Assembly: GCF_022669055.1 (NCBI RefSeq)
Contig: NZ_JAJMLW010000001.1
Span: 434,001 to 498,000 of the forward strand
From: Adlercreutzia faecimuris
GTDB lineage: Bacteria; Actinomycetota; Coriobacteriia; Coriobacteriales; Eggerthellaceae
Length of the DNA stretch: 64,000 nt
Reading direction: 5' to 3'
Shown: piece after piece, positions 15,227 through 23,855 of the stretch
Layout of the letters: every line of letters begins with the position of its first letter
Position numbering within the stretch: the first letter of the stretch is position 1
Program-made: the position numbers and the translations under genes
The notes under the pieces: generated by a model
The model's database searches: none
What the model saw: only the letters and a program-made list of their open reading frames with translations
Told to the model about the DNA's origin: nothing

Positions 15227-17491
15227 ATGCACAAAGACTTGCCAACAACGTGGGAAGAAGACGGCTACGTCGTCACCCGCACGACGGCATGGTCCGCGCC
15301 GGGCTGCCATTCCGGCTGCGGCATCATCTGCTACGTGAACAAGGAGACCGGCAAGCTTGAGAAGGTCGAGGGCGATCCTGAGCATCCCTACAACCAGGGT
15401 CACATCTGCCCGCGCTGCGCCGCGCTGCCCGACGTGGTGAACAGCGAGGAGCGCCTGCTCTACCCCATGAAGCGCGACCCCGAGCGCCGCGGCGACCCGG
15501 ACGCGTGGGAGCGCATCAGCTGGGATGAGGCGCTCGACCTGGTGTACGACACCATGACCGCGCTGGGCGATCAGTACGGCAAGCACACGCTTCAGACGTT
15601 CTGCGGCACCGGCCGCGACATCCTGTGGCAGTCGCAGCGCCTGGCCTACTCGATGGGTACCCCGCACGTCGAGAGCTACTCCTCGGGCCTGGCCTGCTGG
15701 ATGCCGCGCCTCATGTCCTACAACGTGAGCACCGGCGGCTACATGATGCCGGACTGCTCCGAGTGCCACGAGGACCGCTACGACAACCCCGAGTACAAGG
15801 ATCCCGAGGTCATCGTCGTGTGGGGCAACAACTGCGTCGCCTCCAACTCCGATGGCTTCTTCGGGCAGTGGGTGGTCGAGGTGGTCAAGCGCGGTGCCAA
15901 GATGATCGTGGTCGACCCGCGCCTCACCTGGATGGCCGCCCGCGCCGACCTGTGGATCCAGCCGCGCCCCGCGGTCGACTCCGCGGTGGCCATGGCCATG
16001 CTCAAGGTCATCATCGAGGAGGACCTCTACGACCATGACTTCGTCGACCGCTGGACCTACGGCTTCGAGGCCCTGGTCGAGCGCTCCCGTGAGTACGACT
16101 TCGACGAGCTGTGCGAGCGCGCCTGGGTCGATCCCGAGAAGATCCGCAAGGCCGCCCGCATGATCGCCGCCGGCAACCACACCGCCGTGCAGCTGGGCCT
16201 GGCCGTCGACATGCAGCGCAACGGCATCGGCGCCGTGCGCTCCATCATCGCCATGCTCGCCATCTGCGGCGACATCGACCAGCCGGGCGGGCAGATCTTC
16301 ACGCCCGAGCCCTATGACTTCCACTACTTCAGCTGGGGCTTCAAGGAGCTCCCCGAGGACGTGCAGAAGATGGTCGTCGGCTATGACGAGTACCCCTTCA
16401 TCCGCATGGGCATGGTGCTTGACCAGCCCGACCTGGCCGTCGTCCAGGCCGAGACCGAGGAGCCCTACGGCTTCACCGGCGCCATCATGATGGGCACCAA
16501 CCCGCTGTGCTGCATGAGCAACGCCGACCTCAACCGCGTCTACCCCGTGCTGCAGAAGCTGAAGTTCATCTGCGTCTGCGACTGGCGCATCACCCCCACC
16601 ATCCAGGCGCTGGCCGACGTGGCGCTGCCCGTGGCCATGTGCGTGGAGAAGACGGGCATGATCGCCAAGCGCACCGGCGCCTGCGCGATGTCGCCCATCG
16701 CCGGCCTGGACATCCAGGGCGAGCCCAAGTCCGACGCCGAGATCACGCTGCTTCTGGGCAAGCGCTTCAACCCCGAGATGTTCCCCTGGGACACCGTCGA
16801 GGAGATCTACGACTTCCTGGTGAAGGACTCCGGCTGGTCGTGGCAGGACATCCGCAAGATGAACTGGGCGTGGCCCGGCCAGGAGTACCGCCGCTACGAG
16901 AAGGGCCTGCTGCGCGCCGACGGGCAGCCCGGCTTCAACACCTCCACCGGCCGCATCGAGCTGTACTCCCCGTTCGCGGAGAGCATCGGCGAGAACGTGC
17001 TGCCCTACTACGACGAGCCCTACTACGGCCCCTACACCACGCCGGAGCTGTATAAGGAGTACCCCGTCATCACCATGACCGGCTCGCGCAACATCCAGTT
17101 CTTCCACAGCGAGCACCGCGACGTGAAGAAGCTGCGCGAGATCCAGCCCGACCCGCTGGTGGAGATCAACGACGTGTGGGCCAAGGAGCAGGGCTTCGAG
17201 GACGGCGACTGGCTGTGGGTCGAGGACAAGATCGGCCGCATCAAGCACCGCGCCAAGTGCACGCCCATCGTCAAGTACGGCATGGCCAACGTCAACTCGG
17301 GCTGGTGGTTCCCCGAGACCGATCCGCACGAGGATCCGATGTACGGCTGCTGGGACGTGAACCCCAACGTCCTGAGCGAGCTCGGCCAGCAGGGCCCGAC
17401 CGGCTTCGGCGCCGACGTCAAGGCCCTTCTCTGCAAGATCTACAAGTGCGACGAGGAGGATGCAAATGTCAAAGCAAGCACTGCTCATTGA
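15227..17491 (+). CDS. molybdopterin oxidoreductase, catalytic subunit (DMSO-reductase superfamily), locus 1
   Basis: A 754-residue molybdenum (or tungsten) bis-pterin enzyme. There is no Tat signal, so it should be cytoplasmic. The N-terminal Fe-S site has Cys27, Cys31, Cys35 and Cys61 (GCHSGCGIICYV then HICPRC). Cys157 in SGLACWMPR lies where the family places its metal ligand. Other cofactor motifs are VVWGNNCVASN, VVDPRLTWMAARADLWI, LGLAVDMQRNGIGAV and GWWFPETDP. Overall it resembles the branch with pyrogallol transhydroxylase and the catechol dehydroxylases of gut Eggerthellaceae, also cytoplasmic or signal-poor enzymes with a small Fe-S partner; the exact substrate cannot be read. The ATG at 15227 follows GAAGGAGAGAGGT. 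The Fe-S subunit overlaps its 3' end, and transporter and regulator genes follow. Confidence 0.9.
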   Translation: MHKDLPTTWEEDGYVVTRTTAWSAPGCHSGCGIICYVNKETGKLEKVEGDPEHPYNQGHICPRCAALPDVVNSEERLLYPMKRDPERRGDPDAWERISWDEALDLVYDTMTALGDQYGKHTLQTFCGTGRDILWQSQRLAYSMGTPHVESYSSGLACWMPRLMSYNVSTGGYMMPDCSECHEDRYDNPEYKDPEVIVVWGNNCVASNSDGFFGQWVVEVVKRGAKMIVVDPRLTWMAARADLWIQPRPAVDSAVAMAMLKVIIEEDLYDHDFVDRWTYGFEALVERSREYDFDELCERAWVDPEKIRKAARMIAAGNHTAVQLGLAVDMQRNGIGAVRSIIAMLAICGDIDQPGGQIFTPEPYDFHYFSWGFKELPEDVQKMVVGYDEYPFIRMGMVLDQPDLAVVQAETEEPYGFTGAIMMGTNPLCCMSNADLNRVYPVLQKLKFICVCDWRITPTIQALADVALPVAMCVEKTGMIAKRTGACAMSPIAGLDIQGEPKSDAEITLLLGKRFNPEMFPWDTVEEIYDFLVKDSGWSWQDIRKMNWAWPGQEYRRYEKGLLRADGQPGFNTSTGRIELYSPFAESIGENVLPYYDEPYYGPYTTPELYKEYPVITMTGSRNIQFFHSEHRDVKKLREIQPDPLVEINDVWAKEQGFEDGDWLWVEDKIGRIKHRAKCTPIVKYGMANVNSGWWFPETDPHEDPMYGCWDVNPNVLSELGQQGPTGFGADVKALLCKIYKCDEEDANVKASTAH

Positions 17492-17813
17492 TTATGAGTT
17501 CTGCTCCAACTGCCACACCTGCGAGGTGGAGTGCAAGATGGAGCACGGCTTTCCCGAGGGGGCCGCGAACGGCATCAAGGTGTTCGAGGTAGGCCCCTGG
17601 CAGATCGAGGGCGACCGGTGGCAGCTCACCTACCTGCCGACGCCCACCGACATGTGCGACCTGTGCGCCGAGCGCACGGCCAAGGGCAAGCTGCCGGCCT
17701 GCGTGCACAGCTGCTACACCGGCTGCATGAAGTTCGGCACGGTGGAGGAGCTCTCCGCCGAGCTCGAGCGCAAGAGCCGCCAGGTGCTCTTCGTTCCGCT
17801 GCAGGAAGACTAG
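17466..17813 (+). CDS. small 4Fe-4S electron-transfer subunit, locus 1
   Basis: A 115-residue ferredoxin-like partner of the preceding enzyme (DmsB/NrfC type, but short). Two cysteine sets are visible: a classic C-x2-C-x2-C-x3-C near the N-terminus (EFCSNCHTCEVECKMEHG), and a second set, CDLCAERTAKGKLPACVHSC then C. Each can hold a [4Fe-4S] cluster. DmsB usually carries four clusters, so this is a reduced form. The gene overlaps the catalytic gene by 26 bases. ATG 17460 is too close to GAGGAGG, and the ATG at 17466 is 7 bases away, so 17466 is chosen. It should carry electrons to the molybdenum site from a soluble or membrane donor. Confidence 0.92.
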   Translation: MSKQALLIDYEFCSNCHTCEVECKMEHGFPEGAANGIKVFEVGPWQIEGDRWQLTYLPTPTDMCDLCAERTAKGKLPACVHSCYTGCMKFGTVEELSAELERKSRQVLFVPLQED

Positions 17814-17907
17814 GGGGCCGGGCGCGCGCCGCGTCGGCGGATGACCGCCCGGCGCGCCCGCGCGCCCGTGCTCAGACACCGTTATCTCGAAAGGAAAGGG
17901 GGACGCA

Positions 17908-19206
17908 ATGGGTGCTGAATCCGAGAAGAAGGGGATTCACTACGCGTGGTTCATTCTCGTGGCCTGCTGCTTCATGTTCGCGGGCTCGATGGCGCTCATC
18001 AACTCCATCATCAGCGTGTACGTCCTGCCCGTGACCGAGGCTCTGGGCTGCAAGCGCGGCGACTTCACGTTCATGCTGACCACCCAGGCCATCTCCATCG
18101 TTCTGACGATGCCCCTGTGGGGGAACATCTTCAACAACGAGAAGATCAACATCAACCTGGCGCTCACGCTGGGCGCGCTGTGCATGATCGCCTGCCCGCT
18201 GCTGTGCTCGTTCGCCACCGACCTCATCCTGTTCTACGTGGCCGGCTTCATCGGCGGCGTGGGCATCGCGGCCTGCTTCACCATGGCGACGCCGGTCCTG
18301 TGCGGCAACTGGTTCGCCAAGAAGTACCGCGGCAAGATGATCGGCATCGCGTCGGCCTTCGCCGGCGTGTCGACCATCTTCTGGGCCCCGCTGTTCCGCT
18401 GGGTCATCGCCGAGTACGGTTGGCAGACCTCCTATATGATCAACGCCGTCCTCATGGCCGTGCTCATCCTGCCCTGGACGCTCTTCGTCATCAAGCGCCA
18501 GCCTTCCGACAAGGGCTTGCAGCCCTTCGGCTACGACCCGAACGAGCAGGATGCCGTCGCGTCCAACCAGAGCTTCGGCGTGAAGGCCGCCGACGCCCTC
18601 AAGACCCCCGCGTTCTGGATCATCATCGCCGGCGTCATGCTGACCGCCCTGGGCATGGGCTGGAACAACAGCCAGTCCGGCATCGCCAAGGAGCTTCTGG
18701 CCGGCACGCCCGACGAGGCGAACGCCGCCGTCGTGGGCGCCACCATGGTGTCCGCCGCGGCCCTGGGCAACCTGCTCTCCAAGCTGAGCATGGGCGCGAT
18801 GATCGACAAGTTCAAGCTCAACGTCACCTTCATCACCTTCCAGGTGGTGTGGCTGCTCGCCTTCGTCATGTGGTACTTCTTCGGGACCACCCCCGCCGTC
18901 CTGGTGGCCGGCGGCTTCTGCCTCGGCTTCTGCAACGCGCCGTCCCGCGTCGGCTGGCCGATGGCCATCCGCAAGATCTTCGGCAACGCCGACTACTCCA
19001 AGATCTGGGGCTACATCGCCACCGGGTCCTCCATCATCGGCGGCATCTCGACCTCCCTCATGGGCTGGTGCTACGACTACCTGGGATCCTATACCCCGAC
19101 GCTCATCATCGGCATGGTCGTCGTGGTGCTGATCGCCGTCCTGGCCGTCGTATCCTCTACCTATGTGGGCAAGTACGAGTGGAAGGACATCGAGCCGACC
19201 AAGTAG
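17908..19206 (+). CDS. MFS transporter, oxalate/formate-antiporter-like
   Basis: A 432-residue major-facilitator protein with about twelve membrane segments; the MFS loop motif is weak (LWGNIFNNEK region) and the family resemblance is to organic-anion antiporters. Segments begin at about residues 12, 50, 78, 105, 140 and 168, then after a central loop (KRQPSDKGLQPFGYDPNEQ) at about 232, 270, 305, 335, 370 and 400. It follows the Fe-S gene by 94 bases, with GGAAAGGGGG before the ATG. Position suggests uptake of the enzyme's substrate or export of its product. The substrate is not readable. A GC hairpin follows. Confidence 0.88.
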   Translation: MGAESEKKGIHYAWFILVACCFMFAGSMALINSIISVYVLPVTEALGCKRGDFTFMLTTQAISIVLTMPLWGNIFNNEKININLALTLGALCMIACPLLCSFATDLILFYVAGFIGGVGIAACFTMATPVLCGNWFAKKYRGKMIGIASAFAGVSTIFWAPLFRWVIAEYGWQTSYMINAVLMAVLILPWTLFVIKRQPSDKGLQPFGYDPNEQDAVASNQSFGVKAADALKTPAFWIIIAGVMLTALGMGWNNSQSGIAKELLAGTPDEANAAVVGATMVSAAALGNLLSKLSMGAMIDKFKLNVTFITFQVVWLLAFVMWYFFGTTPAVLVAGGFCLGFCNAPSRVGWPMAIRKIFGNADYSKIWGYIATGSSIIGGISTSLMGWCYDYLGSYTPTLIIGMVVVVLIAVLAVVSSTYVGKYEWKDIEPTK

Positions 19207-19224
19207 CGAGGCTCGCCAACGTGC

Positions 19225-19260
19225 GGGCGTGGCGCGGGCCGAGGGGCGTGCGCCACGCCC
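19225..19260 (+). terminator. GC-rich hairpin after the MFS gene
   Basis: GGGCGTGGCGC (19225-19235) pairs perfectly with GCGCCACGCCC (19250-19260) around a 14-base loop, 19 bases after the MFS stop. There is no T-run, so it may act as a weak terminator or mRNA stabiliser between the MFS and symporter genes. Confidence 0.4.
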
Positions 19261-19339
19261 CGGCATTTCGAAACACCGGCGTGTATCCCCCGCCTCCCCG
19301 TTGGTCGGGAGGCCCAGTCGATACCTGAAAGGCCTCGAA

Positions 19340-20827
19340 ATGATTACCTTTGCTATGGTCGTCGGCTACCTGGCCGTGACCCTGACCGTCGGCCTGGTGA
19401 TGAGGCGCCGCGCCGGCAGGGACAAGACGGTGCGCAACTTCTTCGTGGCGAACGGGCGCATGCCGCTGTTCGCGGTGACGACGATGCTCTTCGCCGACCT
19501 GATCGCCGCCTCCACCACCACGGGCACGGCGGGCACCGGCTACAGCACCGGGCTGGCCGCGCTCTGGGGCATCTGGAGCTCGAGCTTCGGGTGCATCCTG
19601 TTCAGCGTGTGCTTCTGTCGCTTCTTCTTCGAGATGCGGCGCACCGGCGCCATCACGGGGCCGGAGGCGTTCGGCATCCGCTTCAGCCAGAAGATCCGCT
19701 ACCTGGTGCTCGTCTTCACGCTCATCCCCCTGTTCATCGTGTTCTCGGCGCAGATCACCGCGGCCAGCATGTACCTGGCCAGCATGCTCGGCATCGACGA
19801 GGGCGTGGCGACCATCGCGGTGTTCGCCCTGTTCCTGGCCATGGCGCTTCTGGGCATCACGGGCATCGCGGAGATGAACAAGGTGCACGCCTTCGTCCTG
19901 CTGTTCGGGCTGACCTTCGCCGCCATCGTGTGCCTGAACCACGTGGGCGGGCCCCAGGCGCTCGTCGAGCGGCTGCCCGCCGACCACCTCAACCTGTTCT
20001 CCATCGGGCTGCCCACGGTGCTCGCGCAGTTCGTGGGCGGGGCGCTCGGGTTCTCGATATCGGTGACGTCCATCAACATCGGCTACTGCGCCAAGGACAT
20101 CAAGACCGCCGAGCGCAGCCACGTCATCGTCGCCGTCATCAGCGCCCTGTTCGCGTTCGCGCCCGCCATCATCGGCCTGTGCGCCGCCGTGTCGCTCGAC
20201 GGCATCCGCAACGACAGCGCCCTGTTCGCCATGACGAGCGCCATATCGCCCGAGCTGGCCGGCATCGCCGTCATGGCCGTGTTCGCCGCCATCTTCTCCA
20301 CCGGCCCGTGGTTTCTGCTGGCCACGGCCAAGCTCGTCGTCCAGGAGCTCTACGTGCCGATCGGCGCGCGCCTGGGCAGGGAGGTGTCCGACCGGGCGGC
20401 GCTGCGCATGTCGCGCGCCGTCATCGTGGCGACGCTCGTGCTGGCGGTCCTTGCCAGCGGCACCAACGTGTCGCTGCTCAACTCGCTCATGAGCGCCTCG
20501 CAGATCAAGTCCATCGCGGTCATCCTGCTCTTGTTCGGCATCTACTGGAAGCGCACCTCCAACGCCGCGGGCTTCGTCGGGCTGCTGGTGGGCGGCACCC
20601 TGTCGACGGCCTGGTACGTGCTGGGCAGCCCCCTGGGCGTCCAGCCGTTCTGGCCCGGCGTCGTGTCGTCGGTCGCCATCATCGTGGTGGGCAGCCTCAT
20701 AGCCGGGCACGGGCCGGTGTCCGACGACTACGTCGCCTACGAGCAGAGGCTGGCCGCCGCCCAGGAGGAGTTCGCCGAGCGCCGGCGCGCCTACGACGAG
20801 CAGGCCGCGCGCGAGGCCGCCGGGTGA
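19340..20827 (+). CDS. sodium:solute symporter (SSS family)
   Basis: A 495-residue membrane transporter with about thirteen segments, of the SLC5/SSS type. The early region has FFVANGRMPLFAVTTMLFADLIAAS, the usual sodium-solute pattern, followed by TAGTGYSTGLAALWGIW and EAFGIRFSQKIRYLV. The C-terminal half has SASQIKSIAVILLLFGIYWKR. The tail is charged and Ala-rich. The start is the ATG at 19340 with GAAAGG upstream; longer frames upstream run through the hairpin and are unlikely. Expected role: sodium-driven uptake of an organic acid or similar solute for the neighbouring molybdoenzyme. The substrate is unknown. Confidence 0.88.
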   Translation: MITFAMVVGYLAVTLTVGLVMRRRAGRDKTVRNFFVANGRMPLFAVTTMLFADLIAASTTTGTAGTGYSTGLAALWGIWSSSFGCILFSVCFCRFFFEMRRTGAITGPEAFGIRFSQKIRYLVLVFTLIPLFIVFSAQITAASMYLASMLGIDEGVATIAVFALFLAMALLGITGIAEMNKVHAFVLLFGLTFAAIVCLNHVGGPQALVERLPADHLNLFSIGLPTVLAQFVGGALGFSISVTSINIGYCAKDIKTAERSHVIVAVISALFAFAPAIIGLCAAVSLDGIRNDSALFAMTSAISPELAGIAVMAVFAAIFSTGPWFLLATAKLVVQELYVPIGARLGREVSDRAALRMSRAVIVATLVLAVLASGTNVSLLNSLMSASQIKSIAVILLLFGIYWKRTSNAAGFVGLLVGGTLSTAWYVLGSPLGVQPFWPGVVSSVAIIVVGSLIAGHGPVSDDYVAYEQRLAAAQEEFAERRRAYDEQAAREAAG

Positions 20828-20879
20828 GGAGGGTGGCTTAGAATACGGGGACACGTTTCGACGAAGGGGGAGAGCTAAG

Positions 20880-22418
20880 GTGGCCGAACCGCGTGCTGTG
20901 ACGGAAGTTGACGGAGGCGCGGCGCCCTGCGCCGCGACGGAGGCCGGGGGAGCCCGGGAGGCCGGGCGCCCCCTGATCGCCCACGCGAGCGACGGCTGGG
21001 GCATCGCCGGGTTCGGGCTGTGCCTGGCATGGGTCTACCTGATGATGACGTGCTCGGTCGCCGACGGCACGCGCATCCCCCAGTTCACGGCGACGCTGCT
21101 GGTGGTCGTGTTCCTGGTCGGCGAGGCCGCCGCGGCGGCGCTGGTGGCGTCGAGCGCCTCCCGCCTGGCGAGCCACCGGGCCATCCGTACCCTCTCGTGG
21201 GTGGCCGCCCTGCTCCTCACGCTGCCGGGGCTGGCGGCCCTGGTGCCCCTCTCCGAGACGCTCCTGTTCGCCGCCTGGTTCCTCTCGGGGTTCGGGTCGA
21301 TGCTCCTGCTGTCGCTGTGGGGGTTCTTCCTGGCCCGGCTGGCCCACAGCTACGCGCCCTTCTACACGGCGCTTTCCGCGCTTCTGGGCGCCGCGCTGCT
21401 GGTGCTGGTGCGCGTCTGCCTGAAGGAGGACGTGTTCCCCTTCGCCAACATCGTCATCGGCATCCTGTCGGTGGTGCTGTTCGCCGTGTGGTCGCGCCAC
21501 CTGCGGGCCGAGGGCAACTTCGCCTTCCCCGAGAAGACGCGCCCGCCCGACCTGTTCGCCCTGCTGCACTCGGCGGTGGCGATGGTGGCGAACAACTTCC
21601 TGCTGGGCTTCGGGTTCTACGCCGTTGCCGTGTCCACCGGGCTGGTGGGCGGGGGCGGCCTCATCGTCTGCGGGCTGGTCGTCGCGGCCCTCTACAAGGT
21701 CATCGACACGCGGACGCGGCTGATCTACCAGGTGGACGTCATCGTCAAGGTCATCGCGCCGGTGGCGGCCATCTGCATCCTGCTTCTGCCCTTCGTGTCG
21801 GTGCCCGTGCGCTACGGGCTGCTGTTCTGCCTCATCGTCATCGCCATGATCGACGAGATCGTCTGCTGGTCGGCTGTCGCGGAGTACATGTACATCCACC
21901 AGGTGCAGCCCTTCGCCAACATGACGTTCGGGCGCTTCGGCGAGATCGTGGGGCTCCTGCTCGGCTTCTGCTCGGGCGGCGTCATCTTCGGCGCCTCGCT
22001 CGACGGGCCGGTGGAGCCGAGCCTGTTCGCCAGCTGCGTCGTCATCGCCTTCATCTGCATCCAGGCGTTCTTCTTCCGGGATAACTACACGCCCTTCGTC
22101 GAGCACCGCGAGATGGACGAGGAGCTTTCCGTCCCCTCCGTCGACGACGCGGCCCCGCGCGAGGAGCGCGGGTCGTGGGAGGCGAGCTGCCGGGGGTTCG
22201 CCGAGCACTACGGCCTGACGCCGCGCCAGACCGAGGTGCTGCTGCTCCTGACGAAGGGGTACTCCATGGGCGCCATCGAGCAGCAGCTCGTCGTGTCCAT
22301 CCATACCGTGAAGGCTCACGTCTACGGCATCTACCAGAAGGCCGACGTACACTCGCGCCAGGAGCTCATCGAGAAGATCAAAGCCGAGGAGGACGCCCCC
22401 GCGCCGCTCGCGTCGTAG
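20880..22418 (+). CDS. LuxR-family regulator with polytopic membrane domain, locus 1
   Basis: A 512-residue protein with about twelve hydrophobic segments (residues 40-410) and a C-terminal LuxR/NarL helix-turn-helix (about 440-500): YGLTPRQTEVLLLLTKGYSM, then IEQQLVVSIHTVKAHVYGIY and KADVHSRQELIEKI. Such membrane-anchored LuxR proteins are greatly expanded in Eggerthellaceae and often sit beside catabolic or respiratory loci. It probably senses a small molecule through the membrane domain and controls the locus. GTG at 20880 follows GGGGGAGAGCTAAG; TAGAAT at 20839-20844 could be its -10 box. No receiver domain or autoinducer domain is present. Confidence 0.92.
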   Translation: MAEPRAVTEVDGGAAPCAATEAGGAREAGRPLIAHASDGWGIAGFGLCLAWVYLMMTCSVADGTRIPQFTATLLVVVFLVGEAAAAALVASSASRLASHRAIRTLSWVAALLLTLPGLAALVPLSETLLFAAWFLSGFGSMLLLSLWGFFLARLAHSYAPFYTALSALLGAALLVLVRVCLKEDVFPFANIVIGILSVVLFAVWSRHLRAEGNFAFPEKTRPPDLFALLHSAVAMVANNFLLGFGFYAVAVSTGLVGGGGLIVCGLVVAALYKVIDTRTRLIYQVDVIVKVIAPVAAICILLLPFVSVPVRYGLLFCLIVIAMIDEIVCWSAVAEYMYIHQVQPFANMTFGRFGEIVGLLLGFCSGGVIFGASLDGPVEPSLFASCVVIAFICIQAFFFRDNYTPFVEHREMDEELSVPSVDDAAPREERGSWEASCRGFAEHYGLTPRQTEVLLLLTKGYSMGAIEQQLVVSIHTVKAHVYGIYQKADVHSRQELIEKIKAEEDAPAPLAS

Positions 22419-22540
22419 GGGCGGGGGATTTCCCGTGGAGGGGTCGACGGGTTTTCGGTTGCCACGGTACAATCTCGGGGAGCGCGGCGCGCGGCGTCGC
22501 GGCTCTGCGGAATGGCGCTGTAGGTAAGTGAGGAACCGCG

Positions 22541-23665
22541 ATGACGATGGGTGGGAAGGCTGCTGCCGCGGCGATGCCGCGCGGCGCCCGCGTGCGCGCC
22601 GGGCTGGCGCGCCTGCTCGCAGCCGGCCTGGTGGCCGGCGTCCTCGCGCTGGCGCCGATTGCGCCCATCGTCTTGGGCGCTGGCGCGGCGGGTTCTGCTT
22701 CCGCCGGCGCTTCCGCCCCCGCGCCGGATGCCTTCGCGGCTGCGGCCTGGGCCGCCCCGGCCAAGGGGGCCGACCAGGAGGAGGCGCCCTACTGGGTGAG
22801 CGTCACCTACCAGGGCGACGGCTCGGCCGAGGCGTCCGCCCGCGTCGAGCCCTACGACAACCACACCGTGCACTGGAAGGCCGACCCCGGCGCCGAGGTG
22901 GTGTCGGTGCAGGTGGACGGCCGGGACCGCCCCGACCTGGTGGCCGACGGGCAGGCCGGCCACGTCGACTTCTCCGGCATCACGGCCGATCATTCCGTCG
23001 ACATCCGCTTCTCGGCGGCCGACCCGGCCGCGACCGGCATCCTCTACGCCATCGACACCGCGATCGAGGGCGGCCCCGGCTGGATCACGGGCGCGGGGAT
23101 GGTGCCCAAGGGCGGCAGCCGCGTGGTGTCGTGGGAGGCCGAGGAGGGCTGGTCGGTGGCGGCCGTCATCGTGGACGGCACCGCGCGCAACGACCTCATC
23201 GGCGCCGGCTCCACCATCTTCCAGCGCATGGGCGGCAACCACTCGGTCACCGTGGTGGTGAGCCCCGACGAGGCCGCGGCCGCCGCCTCCGGCGCCGACG
23301 CCGAGGGCGACGCCCGCGAGGCCACCCTGTTCGCCCAGCGCAAGGCCGTCTCGCCCACGAGCCCCTTCCCCGAGCCGGAGGGCGGTGCCCCGCGGCTCGT
23401 CTACGATCTGGTGTCCGCCGTGCACGGCGGGGGCATCGTGTCGCTGGTCGTCGGCGTGGTGGCGTTCGCGGCGCTCATGGCCGGGGCCCACGTGATATCC
23501 GACCGGCGCCGCTACTACGAGGAAGACCGCCAGGAGGCCGAGGAGGCCGCCGCGGCCGAGCGCGCCGAGAAGGAGGCCGAGGCCGACGCCTACCTGGCCG
23601 GCTACTACGATGCCTGCCTGGCCGCCCGCGGCGAGGACGCGTCCGACGACGACTCCGCGCGCTAG
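22541..23665 (+). CDS. secreted, membrane-anchored protein with two homologous beta repeats
   Basis: A 374-residue protein of unknown function. It has a long N-terminal hydrophobic signal segment (about residues 20-45), then two related domains (about 85-165 and 166-245). Each contains the pattern of a surface repeat: a gly-rich start, G-V-x-VDG and a closing HSVxVxx strand (VVSVQVDGRDRPDLV with HSVDIRFS; VAAVIVDGTARNDLI with HSVTVVVS). A membrane segment (about 295-318) and a Glu/Ala-rich cytoplasmic tail end it. The organisation suggests a surface adhesin or sensor with the repeats outside. The ATG follows GTGAGGAACC. It lies alone between the LuxR gene and the UbiB-like kinase and is not obviously in an operon. 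Confidence 0.75.
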   Translation: MTMGGKAAAAAMPRGARVRAGLARLLAAGLVAGVLALAPIAPIVLGAGAAGSASAGASAPAPDAFAAAAWAAPAKGADQEEAPYWVSVTYQGDGSAEASARVEPYDNHTVHWKADPGAEVVSVQVDGRDRPDLVADGQAGHVDFSGITADHSVDIRFSAADPAATGILYAIDTAIEGGPGWITGAGMVPKGGSRVVSWEAEEGWSVAAVIVDGTARNDLIGAGSTIFQRMGGNHSVTVVVSPDEAAAAASGADAEGDAREATLFAQRKAVSPTSPFPEPEGGAPRLVYDLVSAVHGGGIVSLVVGVVAFAALMAGAHVISDRRRYYEEDRQEAEEAAAAERAEKEAEADAYLAGYYDACLAARGEDASDDDSAR

Positions 23666-23855
23666 GCGAGCGCCCCGCGCCCGCCCCGCGTCCCGCGCCA
23701 CGCCCTGCGCCGGTCGCCCCGCTTCCGCCCGCGGCGAGGAGGGAAACGGCTCGTCATCATCCCAGCTCTGACCTGCGCGGTCTGCTTTTCCCGCTGCTAG
23801 CATGGAGGGACGCCGGGCCCGAGGGCGCCCGCCGTGCGAGCGGAAGGAGGAGCCG

